Shown here: positions 12,001-27,000 of the stretch, in pieces | Position numbering within the stretch: the first letter of the stretch is position 1 | Layout of the letters: each line of letters begins with the position of its first letter | Origin: Prevotella sp. | GTDB lineage: Bacteria > Bacteroidota > Bacteroidia > Bacteroidales > Bacteroidaceae | Direction: 5' to 3' | Length of the DNA stretch: 64,000 bases | Assembly: GCA_017615355.1 (NCBI GenBank) | Contig: JAGAAJ010000040.1 | Span: 31,785 to 95,784, forward strand | Translations under genes and position numbers: made by a program | The notes under the pieces: generated by a model | Databases searched by the model: none | What the model was told of the DNA's origin: nothing | Seen by the model: only the letters and a program-made list of their open reading frames with translations

Positions 12001-15000
12001 TCCTAAAGATGCCAACACATCCTATATGGGTATCATGGGTAACCACAAGTGGACTGGCTGGCTCGAGGTGACCAATACATGTTTTATCCGTTTCTCTCAG
12101 CTCGAGTACGACAATGAGTACAAAACCGGATCTGACCCTGTCATCCTGATGGGCGGCGTGGTGGAGCAGATGGTATCTACCAATGGTGGTGAAGGCTCCG
12201 TACAGAACACCAAATACCTCCACGTGGGCAGCAATGCATGGTTTAAATTGTTCAACAACGGTTGCCACATGGATAAGACAACAACTCCGACCCCTCGCAT
12301 TCCTATCTCAGTGACTGGTGGCGACTACGAGAAGTTTTATCTCTCCGGCTACCTCCAACCCGATGCGCCATCCAATAGCAATGATAACGCCGAGTGCTAT
12401 ATCAGCGGCGGTCGTTTTGGTGAGTTGGCAGGAGCTGGTCAGGAAAAAATTGACGGCGACGTCCAATGGTTGATTGACCGCGCAGACATCACCAACTTCT
12501 ACGGTGGTGGCATCAATGACAAGAAGTCCATCACCGGAAACATCACCGTCACTATCAAGAACAGCTATGTCGGCACTTATTGCGGTGGTCCCAAGTTCGG
12601 TAACATGACACAGGGCAAAGCTGTCAGTACGACAGCCACCGATTGCACTTTTGGCACTTTCTTCGGAGCAGGTTATGGCGGAACGGCTTACTACAGATAT
12701 ATATGGAATATCAAAAACAATGGAGGCCACAATAAATATAATCTGGTCAATTATGACTGGAATGGTACGGATTGGTTAGGAAATACAACCTATGGTTACA
12801 CGGCCGACAATCGAGGCAAATACGATAGCAACATGGGTATTGCCGTGAGCTATGATTATAAGCACTTTGAAGGTTCGAATGCCCAAACCGTAGCACACCT
12901 TTATGTCAACTATGCTTCCCTCTCCATTGCACAGACCAACAATGTCACGTCTGAGCTGACGGGCTGTACCATCACCGGGAACTTCTACGGTGGCGGAAGC
13001 TTAGGAAAGGTGAATGGTGATGCCACTTCTACCTTGGAGAACTGCACGGTGAACGGCAGCGTGTTCGGTGCCGGTTATTCTGGCTCTGTACCTAAGATAA
13101 CAGTCTTCGATGCAGAAGGGTTTATTGAACTACCCAATTACAATATCTATACAGGTGTATTCAAGGCTGGTGTGTTTCCTGAATCACATGAGTTCACATG
13201 GGCACATAGTGATGAGGTCAATAGTAAAGAGACTGCCTTTAACGATACCGACAGGATTCTCTACACCGAAGTAGATTTGGATGATCTAGGCACCGTGGCT
13301 GGCAACGTGACGCTGAACATCACGGGCAATACGCTGGTGGAAGGAAAGATCTTCGATGGAAACGGTGCTGTAACAGCACAGACTGGCGGTGTGTTTGGCG
13401 GTGGTGCTCAATCGGAGGTTACCGGTACAGACAAAACCGTGAAGGTGAACATCAACCAGACGGGCGGCTCTGCTTCTCGTTATGTCAACAATGTCTTTGG
13501 CGGCGGTGATGAAGGTGATGTGGCCAGCGAAGTCGAAGTGAAAATTGAAGGCACATCCTACGTCGCTCACGATGTCTATGGCGGCGGTAACAATGCCGAC
13601 GTCAAGAAGAACACGAAGGTGACCATGGAAGGCGGCACCGTAATGGGTAACGTCTACGGTGGCGGTAACTTGGGCGATGTCGGTAGGATTGATGACAAAA
13701 CGGACAAGAAGCAATATACTTGGATTGGTACTAATGGTAGTGCCAATAGTACCGAACCTTATGCTATCACAAACTCGGGTGTTACCCATGTGAACATCAC
13801 CGGCGGTACGCCCCATCAGAATGTGTACGGTGGCGGTAAGGGCTATGATGAAACTTTCTGGTGCGAGAAGGGCATGGTGTATGCCACGAACGTCAGCGTC
13901 AAAAACGTTACGGTAGGCGGTTCCGTCTATGGTGGCGGTGAGCTTGGCCGTGTGGAAACAAATACCACGGTGACCATAGGACCTGAGGCAGATGACGAGA
14001 ACACTAAAATTACCGGTAGTGTCTTCGGTGCCGGCAAGGGCGTAGAGACCCATGGCTATTCGGCACTGGTGCGTGGCAATACGGATGTCACCATTCAGCA
14101 TGGAGCCCAGGTAACGGGAAATGTCTATGGCGGCGGCGAGATTGCCTCGGTGGGTAAATATAACGTTGACCAAAATAATGGTATGCCCTATTCTCAGGCA
14201 AATACCACTTCCGGAAATTGTCGCGTAAACATCCCAGGTAAGACCCGAATCACGGGTGATATCTTCGGTGGTGGCAAGGGATTTGTGCCTTCTGACACAT
14301 ATTTAGATAACGAAACCTATACGGGTGTTAAGCCCAAACGAATGACAATTGATAACTCATGGCAGGAATATGATAAAAAGTCTGATTATCTCATTTATCT
14401 TCAGACCTTAGCCTTAGCTACCCAAACCGTAGTAACCATCAACCCGGGCACCTCTGCAAACCCCATCCAATCCACGAAGGGTAATGTCTATGGTGGTAGC
14501 GAGAACGGTATTGTTCAGCACGGTACGTCAGTAACGATTTCTGGCGACTGCAAGATAGGTGATGAAAGTTATGCGACTTCCGGTAACATCTATGGTGGCG
14601 GTAAGGGTCATGATAAGATGGAAGGTGCCGGACTAGTGGGTGAAGACGCCACAGTCACCATCAATAGCGGCGACATACTCGGCTCAGTCTATGGTGGTGG
14701 TGTGTTGGGTCAAACCAAGGGTAATGTCACTGTCAATATCAATGACGGCAACCTTCGTCACGATGTCTATGGTGGCGGTGCTTATGCTCACACGAACACC
14801 AGCAACTGGCATAAGTTTGTGGCTGTTGCCGGACTAACCCCAGGTTCATCTTCAGTAACTGGATATTACGAAAGGTCATTTGGAGGCGCCTATACCTTAA
14901 CAGAAGACGATATCGCTGTTGAAAACAAAACGTATTATACCGAAAATGAATCGCCCACATGGACTAACCCCACACTAAAATCGGGTTTCTACAAGACCCA

Positions 15001-18000
15001 ACTCAATCTTCGCGGCGGCACCATCCTCGGTGATGCCTACGGCGGTGCATTGGGTGATGACTCGCATAGTCCCAAGGTCTATGGTGATATTCAGGTGGAT
15101 CTGAATAAAGAGACCTATAATACTGATGGTACGATTACAACTAAGACATCGACTGATGAGGGTTGCGCGGTAAACCAGGTCTTTGGTTGCAACAATGCCT
15201 ACGGTTCGCCTCAAGGTAATGTCACCGTGCACGTCTATGGAACACAGAATAAGCATACCTCGAAGGCGAATATCGGTGCAAAGTTCGTGAAGGATGAATA
15301 TTCTAATACCGCTGCCGGTCTTTACACACACCTACAAGACTCTATTCTCATTGCAGAGGCATTAAACGTGACCATTTCCAATGAGATTGAGGCTCTTACA
15401 AGCTCATCTGAAGTAACAGCTTTAAATAGTGCACTATCCACTCTGAAGACAGCTATCGCCACAGAACTTGAGACCGGTACAGATGAACAAAAAGATGCAA
15501 GACAAGCGACGTTGAATAATCTCCGCTACGACGTTCAAGCAGTCTATGGCGGCGGTAACCAAGCGGCATACGAGCCAGTCTATCCTGATGATGCAACGAC
15601 CAGCACGACACAGGTCATCATCGACGGATGTAGTGAGACCAGCATTAACGATGTCTATGGCGGTGGTAATGCCGCTGCCGTACCCTCTACGGAAGTGACG
15701 GTCAACAGTGCCTACGAGATCAACTACCTGTTTGGAGGTGGTAACGGCAAGAGTACAGCCTCGTTTACCAATCCCGGTGCTGATGTAGGTATACATGATG
15801 TAAGCGGTACGCCTACAAAATATGGCACAGGTATTGCCAAAACAAAGTTATTAGGCGGTGAGATCCATGTAGTCTATGGCGGTAGTAACGAAAAGGGTAA
15901 TATCGTAGGCGGCACCAGCATCGAAGTCAACAACACTGGTTCTTGTACCCTAAATGTGGGTCAGATTTATGGTGCCGGCAACAATGCAGAGATGGACGGC
16001 GGCACGGACATCGTCATGGGTTGTATGCCCGCAGGTATCATCGATGAGATCTACGCAGGTGCCCGTAATGCTGATGTGGCTGGCGATGTCAAGCTGACAA
16101 TTACCAGCGGTACGTTTGGCCGTGTGTTCGGTGGCAACAAACATGGTGGTAAGCTAATGGGCTCCATCACAGTGAACATCGAGGAGACGGGCAATTGTGA
16201 ACAGCCGCTCATCATCGGCGAACTGTATGGTGGAGGTAACCTGGCCGACTATTCGATCTATGGATATAAGAACACCGGAACAGCACAGGAGCCGGTTTGG
16301 GTACCAAGGACACAAACTGAATATAACACTTGGTTCGCAACCCTGTCTGATGACGAAAAATTAAAAGCTGAGAATCAGCCCTATGCAGATCCCAAGCTGA
16401 ATGTCCACGCCTTTACCAGCATCGGTGCTATCTATGGTGGTGGCTACCGAGCCAAGATGGTGGCCAATCCCACAGTGGATATCAATGTGGCGAAGGGTAG
16501 TCATGCAGCAAATGTTCTTACGGCAGGAACCATTGCGAATATTCCTCTCCAGAAAAAGAATGATTCTGGTGCAATCGTTGATGACGGAACGACGACATTG
16601 GCTTATCCTGCTCATGAAGCCAATAAGATTGGTGCCATCGGCAATGTCTTCGGTGGCGGTAATCTGGCAGAGATCATTGGTGATGCCACGGTGAATATCG
16701 GTACTGAGAAAAAGATTTACTTCAAGACAGAGCCAGCGCATTTAGGAGCGTCTGCATATACCCAGATGACGTCGGGTGACTACGTAGGCCTATATGAGGC
16801 AACCGTCGAAGGTGCCATCATCAAGGGTAGCGTCTATGGCGGCGGTAACGAGGCCGACATCACGGGTAACACGCAGGTGAATATCTGTGCGAAGGAAGAG
16901 ACTGTGAACAATACCCCTGTATGGCAACACGTACAGCCGGGTACTGCCGGTGTGACAATTGCCAAGGATGTCTTCGGAGCCGGTAAGGGCGATGAGAATG
17001 ATGCCACAACTGCATTGGTTAGCGGCGACACCAAGATTGTGATGTTCGATGGCACAGTCAAGCAGAGCGTCTATGGCGGTGGTGAGCTGTCGCAGGTAGG
17101 CGGCTCTACCAACATCACTGTCAACGGTGGCACCATAGGAACACCAACTGCAGATCTTCCGACAGGAGTAACTCCTGGTGCTGTATATGGCAACGTCTAT
17201 GGCGGCGGTCAGGGTAACACCACCGACATCATGACCGGCCTCATCAAGGGCAATACTGAAATCAATATCGGTAGTTTTGTGGCTGATGCAGACTACGTTG
17301 CAGCACATAGTGATGTGAGTGAGGGCGACATCGTCGGTCCTCAGATCCTTCATAACATCTATGGTGGCGGTGCCCACGGTTCAGTAGGAACGTTCACCTA
17401 TGATACAGATAACTCAAATAACGTGCCCAATGGTACCATCCTTGGCTTAGACGAAACTAACGGCGCTGGTACGGGTGCTACCTCTATCACCATTAAAGGT
17501 GGAAAGATTGGCACAAATGGCAAAAATAACGGTATGATATTCGGTTCATCACGCGGTGACATCGATAGGCCAGATGCTATCTACGACCGACTGGCATGGG
17601 TGTATAGTACCAGTGTCATCATTGGTGGCGATGGCTCCAATCCAGATATTAGGGGTTCCGTCTATGGCAGCGGTGAGAACGGCCATACCTATCAGAATGC
17701 CTCTGTGGCTATTCATAGCGGTATGGTCGGTGTTGCAACCAGCTCGGAAGAAACAGATATCACTGTCACAGAAGGAGGTAACACCATTACCTATAAGGGA
17801 GCCATGTACCCCTATCGCGGCAACGTCTATGGCGGTGGATGCGGTACGGACAAATATTATACCAATCAAAGCGAAGAGAACCATGATGGAAATGGCCAAC
17901 AATACAACATCAAGGCTGGTATCGTTGGCGGTACAACTACAGTTCTGATTGACGGCGGTCATGTGGTTCGTGATGTATATGGTGGCGGTTCTATGGGTTC

Positions 18001-21000
18001 CGTGGGTGGCAGCACCAGCGTCACCATCGCCGGCAATGCCATCATTGGTGCAGAAAACAGCGGTGGTGGTTATGTCTTTGCTGCAGCTCGCGGTGATCAG
18101 GACAATCCTGACAAGGCTACCGTTGAAGGTACGACATTGAACATCAATGGCGGCACTATTTGGGAAAGTGCCTTCGGTGGCGGTCAGAACGGTATCGTCA
18201 AGGGTAGTGTGACTGTTAACGTCACTGGCGGCGAAGTAAAGAACGATGTCTATGGCGGCGGTGCATTGGCCAATACGAATACGGACAACTGGGTGAACAA
18301 TGCGCTTACTGCTGATGGTTTCCACGAAGTGCAGGGGCTCACGGCAGGAGAATCCTTTGTACAAGGTCTTTATACGGAACAGGATGTCAGTAAACCCATT
18401 TCGGCTCCTAACCAAACGGCAGCTGCTAATACTACCTATTATAGATATGGTACGACCTACAACACCACACTCAACCTGACTGGCGGTATCATCGGTAATG
18501 CCTATGGTGGCGGCTTAGGACAACTGCAGTATGGCACATCTGGAGATGCTGACTATGTTGCCCCCATTGAAGCCATGGTCTATGGTGACGTATCGGTCTT
18601 GGTGAATGGAACCGCATTCACGGCTGAGAATGACAATTATACAGAGTATTGGAAGGACAATGTCAAAGTTACAGAAAGTGGCATCGTTCCCAAGACGGGT
18701 CGTGTGTTCGGCTGCAACAATCTGAATGGTATGCCCAAAGGTAATGTGAGGGTTTCTGTTCGCCAGACCAAGCGTTATGATGCTATACAGAATAAAGTAG
18801 TTGAGGGTCATGAATCCAATAAATTTGAAATCAGAGGTGTCTATGGCGGCGGCAACCTGGCCCATTATGTCCCATATGGAGATAAGAAGACATCGGTTGA
18901 TGTTCATAACTGTGAAGAGACCAGCATTGAAAAGGTGTATGGTGGCGGCAACTCAGCAAATGTACCTACCACTGATGTCACGATCTATGGCGCTTTCGAA
19001 ATCCACTATGTCTTTGGTGGCGGTAATGGCGCTGATATGGTATGGAAGAATAAGAGGTGGCAGGAAAATGACGGCGCCAATGTGACCGGTAACGCAAGTG
19101 TCATTCTGAAAGGCGGTAACATCAGCGATGCCTTTATCGGGAGTGATACTAAGGGCGCTGTCCTTAATGATGCAACAGGAAAGGTCGCTACTGAGACTGG
19201 TGGTGACTGTAAGTTGAAACTGACCAACTTCTATGGTTCCAGCAAGAGATCCGACGTTTTTGGTGATGTAAATATTAACGTGTCTTCTTGTTCAGATGAC
19301 GATATCCAGAATGTATATGGCGGTTCATACGATGCTCAGATTCACGGCAACATCACCATGACCGTTACCAGTGGTATTCTCAAGAATGTGTTTGGCGGCA
19401 ATGACCGTCTTGGAAGTATCGGAGGCGACATTACCATAAACATTGACGAGGCGGATGCATGTAAACCCATCATCATCCAGAACCTCTATGGCGGTGGTTT
19501 CAATGCCCCCTATCCTGGAGTTGGCGCATCAAAATATACCGGCCCAGCAAATCCAACAGAAGAACAAAAGAAAAATCCAGCATACTTCACTGCCGTCGAT
19601 CGTGGTACGATTACTATCAATGTGAAATCCTGCACCCGAATCGACAATATCTATGGTGGTGGCGTAGGTGAAACGGCTGTTGTGACGGGTGGAACCGAGG
19701 TGAATGTCAACATGATAAGAGGTTCATGGGCTGGCCAGCCATTACCGAACCTTACTGGATACCCAGGACAAACTCCTCCTAACATTCATGTTGAAAATAC
19801 TTATGAGGTTGCGGATAACCCGTCTTCAGTAACCGGATTGTTTGAAAGATCTGGCTCTGAAGGATCATATACGTACACACCGACCCAAGACGAAACGGTG
19901 CAAAGCGGCAAAACCTATTATCGTGAAAACACAACGAATGTTATCAATAATGAAATCGGCACTATTGGCAACATTTTTGGTGGAGGCGATGCGGGTAATG
20001 TCGATGGAAATACAAGAGTGAACATAGGAACTGAAAATTCGATAGACCATTTACATTTGACTGGGTCGCATCTAGAAGGGGATAAAATAGTAAACGACTA
20101 TGAAACAGTGTCTAACGTCCCTGTTCTCGGTGCTCACATCACGGGTAACGTCTATGGCGGTGGAAGCCTAGCAGATGTAAAGGGAAATACTCGGGTGTAT
20201 ATTGGTACGGCAGACGGTACAAACAGCGTTGCGGTAGGAGCTTCTGGTGTCACCATTGATGGTGATGTGTATGGTGGAGGTATGGGTGATGAGGCCTTGT
20301 TCACCTGTGCGAAAGCCATGGTGGGAACGGTAGACCATGGAATACTTTCTAACGAGGGTAATACGGAGGTCGTCATTGGTAACGGCACAATTAGTGGTTC
20401 AGTCTATGGCGGCGGTAAAATTGCCCGTGTGGAAAACAATACAGCAGTGACGATTGGTCTCGGCCCTGGAGTTGCTCCTCCTGGAGCGACCACTAGTGCC
20501 CCCGTCATCACCGGCAACGTATTCGGCGCCGGTAAGGGAGTCAAGACGCATGGCTACTCAGCATTGGTACGTGGTTATTCCACAGTCACCATTAAAGGCA
20601 ACACCAAGGTGGGAGGAAGCGTGTATGGCGGTGGCGAGATTTCCACGGTGGGCAGGTTCTGGGTGATGCAGGATCCCTTGCCAAAAGACGCTCCTGAGCC
20701 TCCTGCGGGTACACCATCGGGAATGCCCTATCAATTGAAAGAGGGATTCCCCAATAGTGGAAAATGTACAGTCGTTATCGGTGGCTATGCCGAGATTGGA
20801 CCCAACGACATGCAGATGCCGACCTTCACGGGTCACGTCTTTGGTGCCGGTAAGGGATTCCTGCCTGACTCGTATACTTATGTAGGTACAGACAAGCCTC
20901 AACGTATGCAGCCTGGCAATTCTTGGGATACTTTCTCAACTGAAGACAAATATATAGAATTTGTTGAGACGACGGGCATGACTGCCGAGACCGATGTAAC

Positions 21001-24000
21001 CATCCAGGATCACGCATTCATCAAGGGCTCCGTCTATGGTGGTAGTGAGAACGGTCATGTGCTGAACAATACGCATGTAACGATTAAAGACTATTGTCAG
21101 ATTGGTAATGGTGATGGTATAAACCGTCGCTATACTGACGGAACGGGAGGAAGCGCAGATGAGTGGGCTCTTTCTTCATTAGCAGAGTGTGCACACTGGC
21201 CTTATGGAGAAACAGTAGGTAGTAAAAAGGTATATCTCCCATACGACGTTTACAATTTGAATGGCAGTGGTAATCCTAAGGCTGCCTCTGACGGTCACAC
21301 GTTCTATGGCAACGTGTTTGGTGGCGGTTCCGGTTACTTCCCCTATAGAAAGAATCCTGATTGGCTTGAGAACGAAGCAAAGAGTACTGAAGTGGGCATG
21401 CCGGTGGATAAGGATGGCTACTCTGACGGCTTATGGCTCCGCTCGGCAGGTGCTGTGTATGGTAATACCCGCGTGGATATCACTGGCGGTCACATTCTGA
21501 CCTCAGTCTATGGCGGTAATGAGCAGACCGATGTAGGAAAGTACGAAAATGGCAGTCTGACGCCCAAGACAGGTACTGGAACGTGTGTCGTCAATATGGT
21601 TGGCGGTACGCTCGGTGTGCCTCGTACCTTACAGCAGATTCATGATCACCCCGTCACCTGTTATCTCTTCGGTGCCGGCAAGGGTGACCAGCGCATCAAC
21701 TTCAACACCTGGACTAACGTCGGCAATACCCAAGTCAACATCACGAATAATGCACGTATCTATGGCTCTACGTTCGGTGGTGGTGAGGATGGTCACGTCA
21801 TTGGCGATGCGGTGACCAATATCGGTGGAAGCATTGATCTCAATGGCGACAACGATACGGCCGACGAAGGTGAGACATTCACAACCGGCAGCAGCCTGAA
21901 GATTGGCACCTGGGGCACCTCTTACGTGGATGGTAACGTCTTCGGTGGTGGTCGTGGCTTCTCTGGTGAAGCAGAGACGGCAGGTAGTGTTGGTGGTAAT
22001 GTGACGGTGAATATTGAGAATGGTACCATGCTCGGCTCCATCTATGGTGGTGGCCGTCTGGCATCCGTGGGTACCTATTTCGTGAAACCAACAGATGACG
22101 ACGGTAATCCCAATCCGAAGTATGGCCAGTTGGAGGAAGATGATAATGGAAAGACCTATGGTCATATTGCAGTAAACATCAGCGGTGGCACCATCGGTAA
22201 TGGCACCCCGGCAGGAACAACTACTGGTTCTAATGATGCCATCATCTCAGATATCAAATACAGCGGTAATGTCTATGGCGGCTGCATGGGACGTCTCGAA
22301 CTTCTCAATGGAAACATCAACCCGATTTGGCCGGAACTGGCGCAGGCGAAGACCTCTATTGTCAATATCAGTCAAGCCGAAGGCAAGACCACACGGATTT
22401 ATGGTAATGTCTATGGTGGTGGCGAGCTCGGTACTGTGCGTGAGAATGCATGGGTGACCATTGGCGGCAAGAGGACGGCTGGCGGTGCCTACAACACGGA
22501 GGGATCTTTCACCTCAGAAGGTGCACCCACCATTGACGGCAGTGTCTTTGGCGGAGGCAAGGGAAGTGACGACCACACAAACTATACCACCATTGCCGTG
22601 TATTGGGGTAGCACATCACAAACATTTAAGTACACCTATACGCCCATGCAGTGGGCAGGCACCGTGGGTGGCAACACCTACGTGAATGTCCTGAGTGGCC
22701 ATGTGAAGACGAATGTCTATGGCGGCGGTCAGTTGGCAAGTGTAGGTCTCATCAATTATAATGTTGCTGATAACACCGATGTCGGAGTTTCTTCTGTAAC
22801 ACCTACTTATACACAACTCACGAAGCATGATAGTCAAACCAACGATGGCAAGACCCTTTATGGCTTCGGCCTCAGCTGGCCATACGAGTTCAAGTATGTT
22901 CCTTGTACCCCTGTCGCAAATGACACACCTCGCGGTACGGCTTATGTGAAAATCTCTGGCAGTAGTAAGATTGGCGATGCTGGAGATACTGGCTATGTAT
23001 TCGGCGGCGGTCAGGGACAGGTGTCGTTTGGTGCAAAAGTTGATGCTTCGAGCAATCCCTATGATGACATTGCGGAGCAACGCTATACGGAGGCTTTCTG
23101 TGCCAACGTGCGAGCAACGGAAGTCACCATTGAAACAACCATTGGAGAGCAACCAACTATCAGAACCGTCTATGGCGGCGGTGATGACGGTCATGTCTAT
23201 GAGGATGCCAAGGTCATCATCAACAATGGCTGGATTGAGCACAGTGTGTTTGGTGGCGGTAAGGGTACACATACCTATACAACCTATTTGTGGAATGCTT
23301 CAAGTCCAGGCAATCCGAAGACCACTTCAGAACGTGCTCATAGCTGGACGGCAGGAAAGGTCTATGGCAACACCTCTGTTACCATCAATGACGGTAAAGT
23401 GGGCTGGTTCGTCTATGGCGGCGGCAATTTGGCTTCCGTAGGTAAAGGTAACTATTCAGGCGGTGCGGATGACTACTCAACGGGTGGTTATGGTGAATTG
23501 CCCTCTGCCAGCGGCAATCTATGGACTACAGCCTACACTGAACAGAATCCGACCAAAGATTTGGCTTGGCACTTCGTGAATAGCGGTGAGTCCACCGTCA
23601 CCATTAAGGGCGGTAAGATAGGGCCCGATCTGCCCGAGACTTTTGATGAAACATTAAAAGACAAGCTTATAGATGGGGATGGTATTCCTTATGGTTCAGT
23701 CTTCGGTGGCAGCCGTGGTCAGGCAGCCAAGTCTGTGCAGGAATCACCTCGCTACAGGTATATGCCCGACTTCTTCCTGGGCTATGTCAACAAGGCTGTC
23801 ATTAATATCGGAGACGACGCCACAGAAGGTACAGGTCCTACCATTATGGGTTCCGTCTATGGAGGTGGTCAGGACGGCCATGTGCGCAAAGGTACCGAAG
23901 TTAGGATATACAAGGGACATATTGACGGCCAGGGAGCTTATGAAACCGCAGGTCGAAGCGGCAATGTCTTCGGTGCAGGCTCTGGCATCGGAAAATACAC

Positions 24001-27000
24001 GGATGGCGGCACAACGCAGTATCTCAACAACTCCTCTGGCTCTGTCACCTGTACGACGCTGGTAGAGGTTAGCGGCACTACTACTACGACAGTTATTAAT
24101 GGCAACGTCTATGGCGGTGGTGCACTGGCCTCTGTAGGTCCTTACAAAATGGACTATAATGAATATCACGATCCTACGGACAATCACAAGTCCTGTTCAC
24201 ACACTCAGGTAGACATCAAGGGTGGAAGGATCAAAGGCAGTGTCTTTGGCGCTAGCCGCGGACCCAGCGAGGGCTTCCTCTCAACTGCGTTCCCAGGCGG
24301 CGTTTATATTCCTGCTCCTAATACTTCCGCTACTGCCAACCAATATAACCAAGACAGGTTCGCCACCGACATCTGGTCGGATGTGAACATCTCTGGCGGC
24401 CTCATTGAAGGTAACGTCTATGGTGGCGGCGAGGGAGGTCGCGTCACGGAGAGCACCTCTGTCATCCTGACGGGTGGCGTCATTGGTAAGGAGGTTGAAG
24501 GTGTAATATCTGGTGGCGATGTGTACGGTAGTGGTAAGGGAACGCTCAACCTCGCAGCTAATGTGGGTGGCAACACCTCCGTGGAGTTGAATCCTAATAA
24601 GACGGGGTCTGACACGGGTTGTGTCGTCCGCCGCATCTTCGGTTGTAACGACCTGAACGGTACACCGAAGGGACACGCATCGGTGCATGTGTATGCGACA
24701 CAACATCGTAACAAGAAGGCTATCCATGATGTCTCCAAGGATGCAGATTATCAAAAGTATGACAAGTTTGAGAACTGCACGAATAAATCCTTTACTGAAT
24801 ATGACCAATATTTAAGAGGTACAGATGGTTTAAGTGGACTTGCAGCTACATATGGTGTAACCCCTGCCCAATACTATAAAGATATTATAGTTGAAACAAA
24901 TTATTCAAATCTTCCCGGTGCAAATGATGAAGAAAAACAGAAATATCTTAATAAGTTGAAGACGGAAGCGCTCGACAGCTTGCGAGGAGCCATTGCTGAC
25001 AAGAAATATGATGTGGTGGCGGTCTATGGCGGCGGTAACCTGGCACCCTACGAACCTACAGCCAGCACTGAGCTCGCTTCGGTTGTCATTGACGGCTGCG
25101 AACTGACAAGTATCAGGCAAGTATATGGTGGCGGTAATGCTGCTTCCACACCTGCTAACTCTCTCCTCATAAATGGAACATATGAGATTGATGAGGCATT
25201 CGGTGGTGGTAACGGTAAGGACATCTATCAGGATCCAAGAGACAACAAGTGGTATAAGAACCCGGGTGCCAACGTAGGATATACGGACTTCACTCAGAAA
25301 GGAAGTGAAACAGGTGCAGATGAAGAACATGCCATCTCACAAACAGACAAGTCTAATGCAGATACCCCAGATAATCGAAAAAAGTACTACTCATATGGAT
25401 CTGGTGTCGCTACCACGACTGTTCTTGGCGGTTACATGCATTATGTCTATGGCGGTAGCAACAAACGTGGTAATATCCGTACAGAAGCTCTGTCGGTATA
25501 CCAAGAGGCTGGCTACTGCGAGCTGAGTGTAGATGAGGTCACTGGTGCCGGCAAGGATGCAAAAACTGATGCGGAGGCCGTCTTGAAGATGGACTGTGTG
25601 AAGGATGTGAAACGAATCTTCGGTGGTTCCACCAATGCGGATGTCTATAATGACATCAACCTGACCATCACCAATGGAACATTCGATGATGTCTTTGGTG
25701 GTAACAACACGGCTGGTTCTATCTATGGTGCCATCACGGTGAACATTGAGGAGGGCGGATGTCAGCCTATCATTATCAAACATCTGTATGCTGGCGGTTA
25801 TCTGGCACCTTACTCTGTCTACGGCTATGAGACCAATAATGGTAGTCCAAAGCGAACAGGAACGAATCCTCAGCGTGACCCGCGCATCAATATCATCTCG
25901 GCCACTCGTATCGACAGTATCTTTGGTGGCGGTTTCCAAGCCGAGGTCGTTGGCAACCCACACATCAATGTCAACATGAAGGAGGGATATGTTCTTGTGA
26001 CTAGAAAAGAAAAGGCTTCCACTGATAACAATACTTATCTCTATGAATATACAGAGGACGGTAAGACCATTATCTATGTCGATGCGAGAAACGCTGACGC
26101 CGAAGATGGTAAAAAGCACTCGTATGACAAGACAGCATTGGAGCCGCTTGAGGGAAACAAGTATAAGTATCCCCTGTCCCTCGGTTATATTACAGATATC
26201 TATGGCGGTGGATTCGAGGCAAATGTCACGGGTAGTACCTATGTAGATATCGGTACAGGCAAATGGATGAAGCAGGAGAAAAATCTCACGACCGAAGAAA
26301 TCACCTTGGTAGAAGAGTCGGTGAATCGCAAGGCTGCCGATATCAGGGGTTCTGTCTTTGGCGGCGGTTTGGGTGCTACGGCTGGTGTGACCGGCAATAC
26401 TTATGTCACCTTTGCCAATGGCTCCATTGCAAAGAACATCTATGGCGGCGGTAGCTTAGGTTCAGTGGGTACATTTACCGCTGATGCTGCACACAGGAAT
26501 TATTCGTTTACTGATGAAGATGGTAATCCCAATGGTACCGACGATAACAAGAACACAGGCATTTGCAATATTACCATCACTGGTGGTTCTGTAGGTCCTG
26601 AGACTCCGACGACCGACAAGGGTAATGTATTCGGTGCCGGTATGGGCACTGATACAGATTACTATTGCGAAGATGCCATGGCATACGGAACGAATGTCAG
26701 CATCACTAACGGCACAATTAGTGGCTCCGTCTATGGCGGCGGTATGATTGCCCGAATGGAAAATAATACAAACGTGACGATAGGTCTCGAAGGGGACGAC
26801 ACTAGTGCACCCGAGATTATGGGCGATGTATTTGGTGCTGGCAAAGGATTAGAGACACATGGCTACTCGGCTTTGGTACGTGGTAATCCGAGTGTCACCG
26901 TTCAGGGCAAGGCCAAGGTGAGAGGCAGCGTCTATGGCGGTGGCGAGGTTGCTTCGGTGGCAAGGTATACGGTTGTTAACGGATCGCCGGTTGCAGTGGA

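Noticed and set aside
13286-14173. Long minus-strand open frame (295 codons) opposite protein B, and similar ones at 21,629-22,165 and 25,391-26,119
   Set aside because: They mirror the repeated YGGG codons on the other strand and show no start context or known domain.
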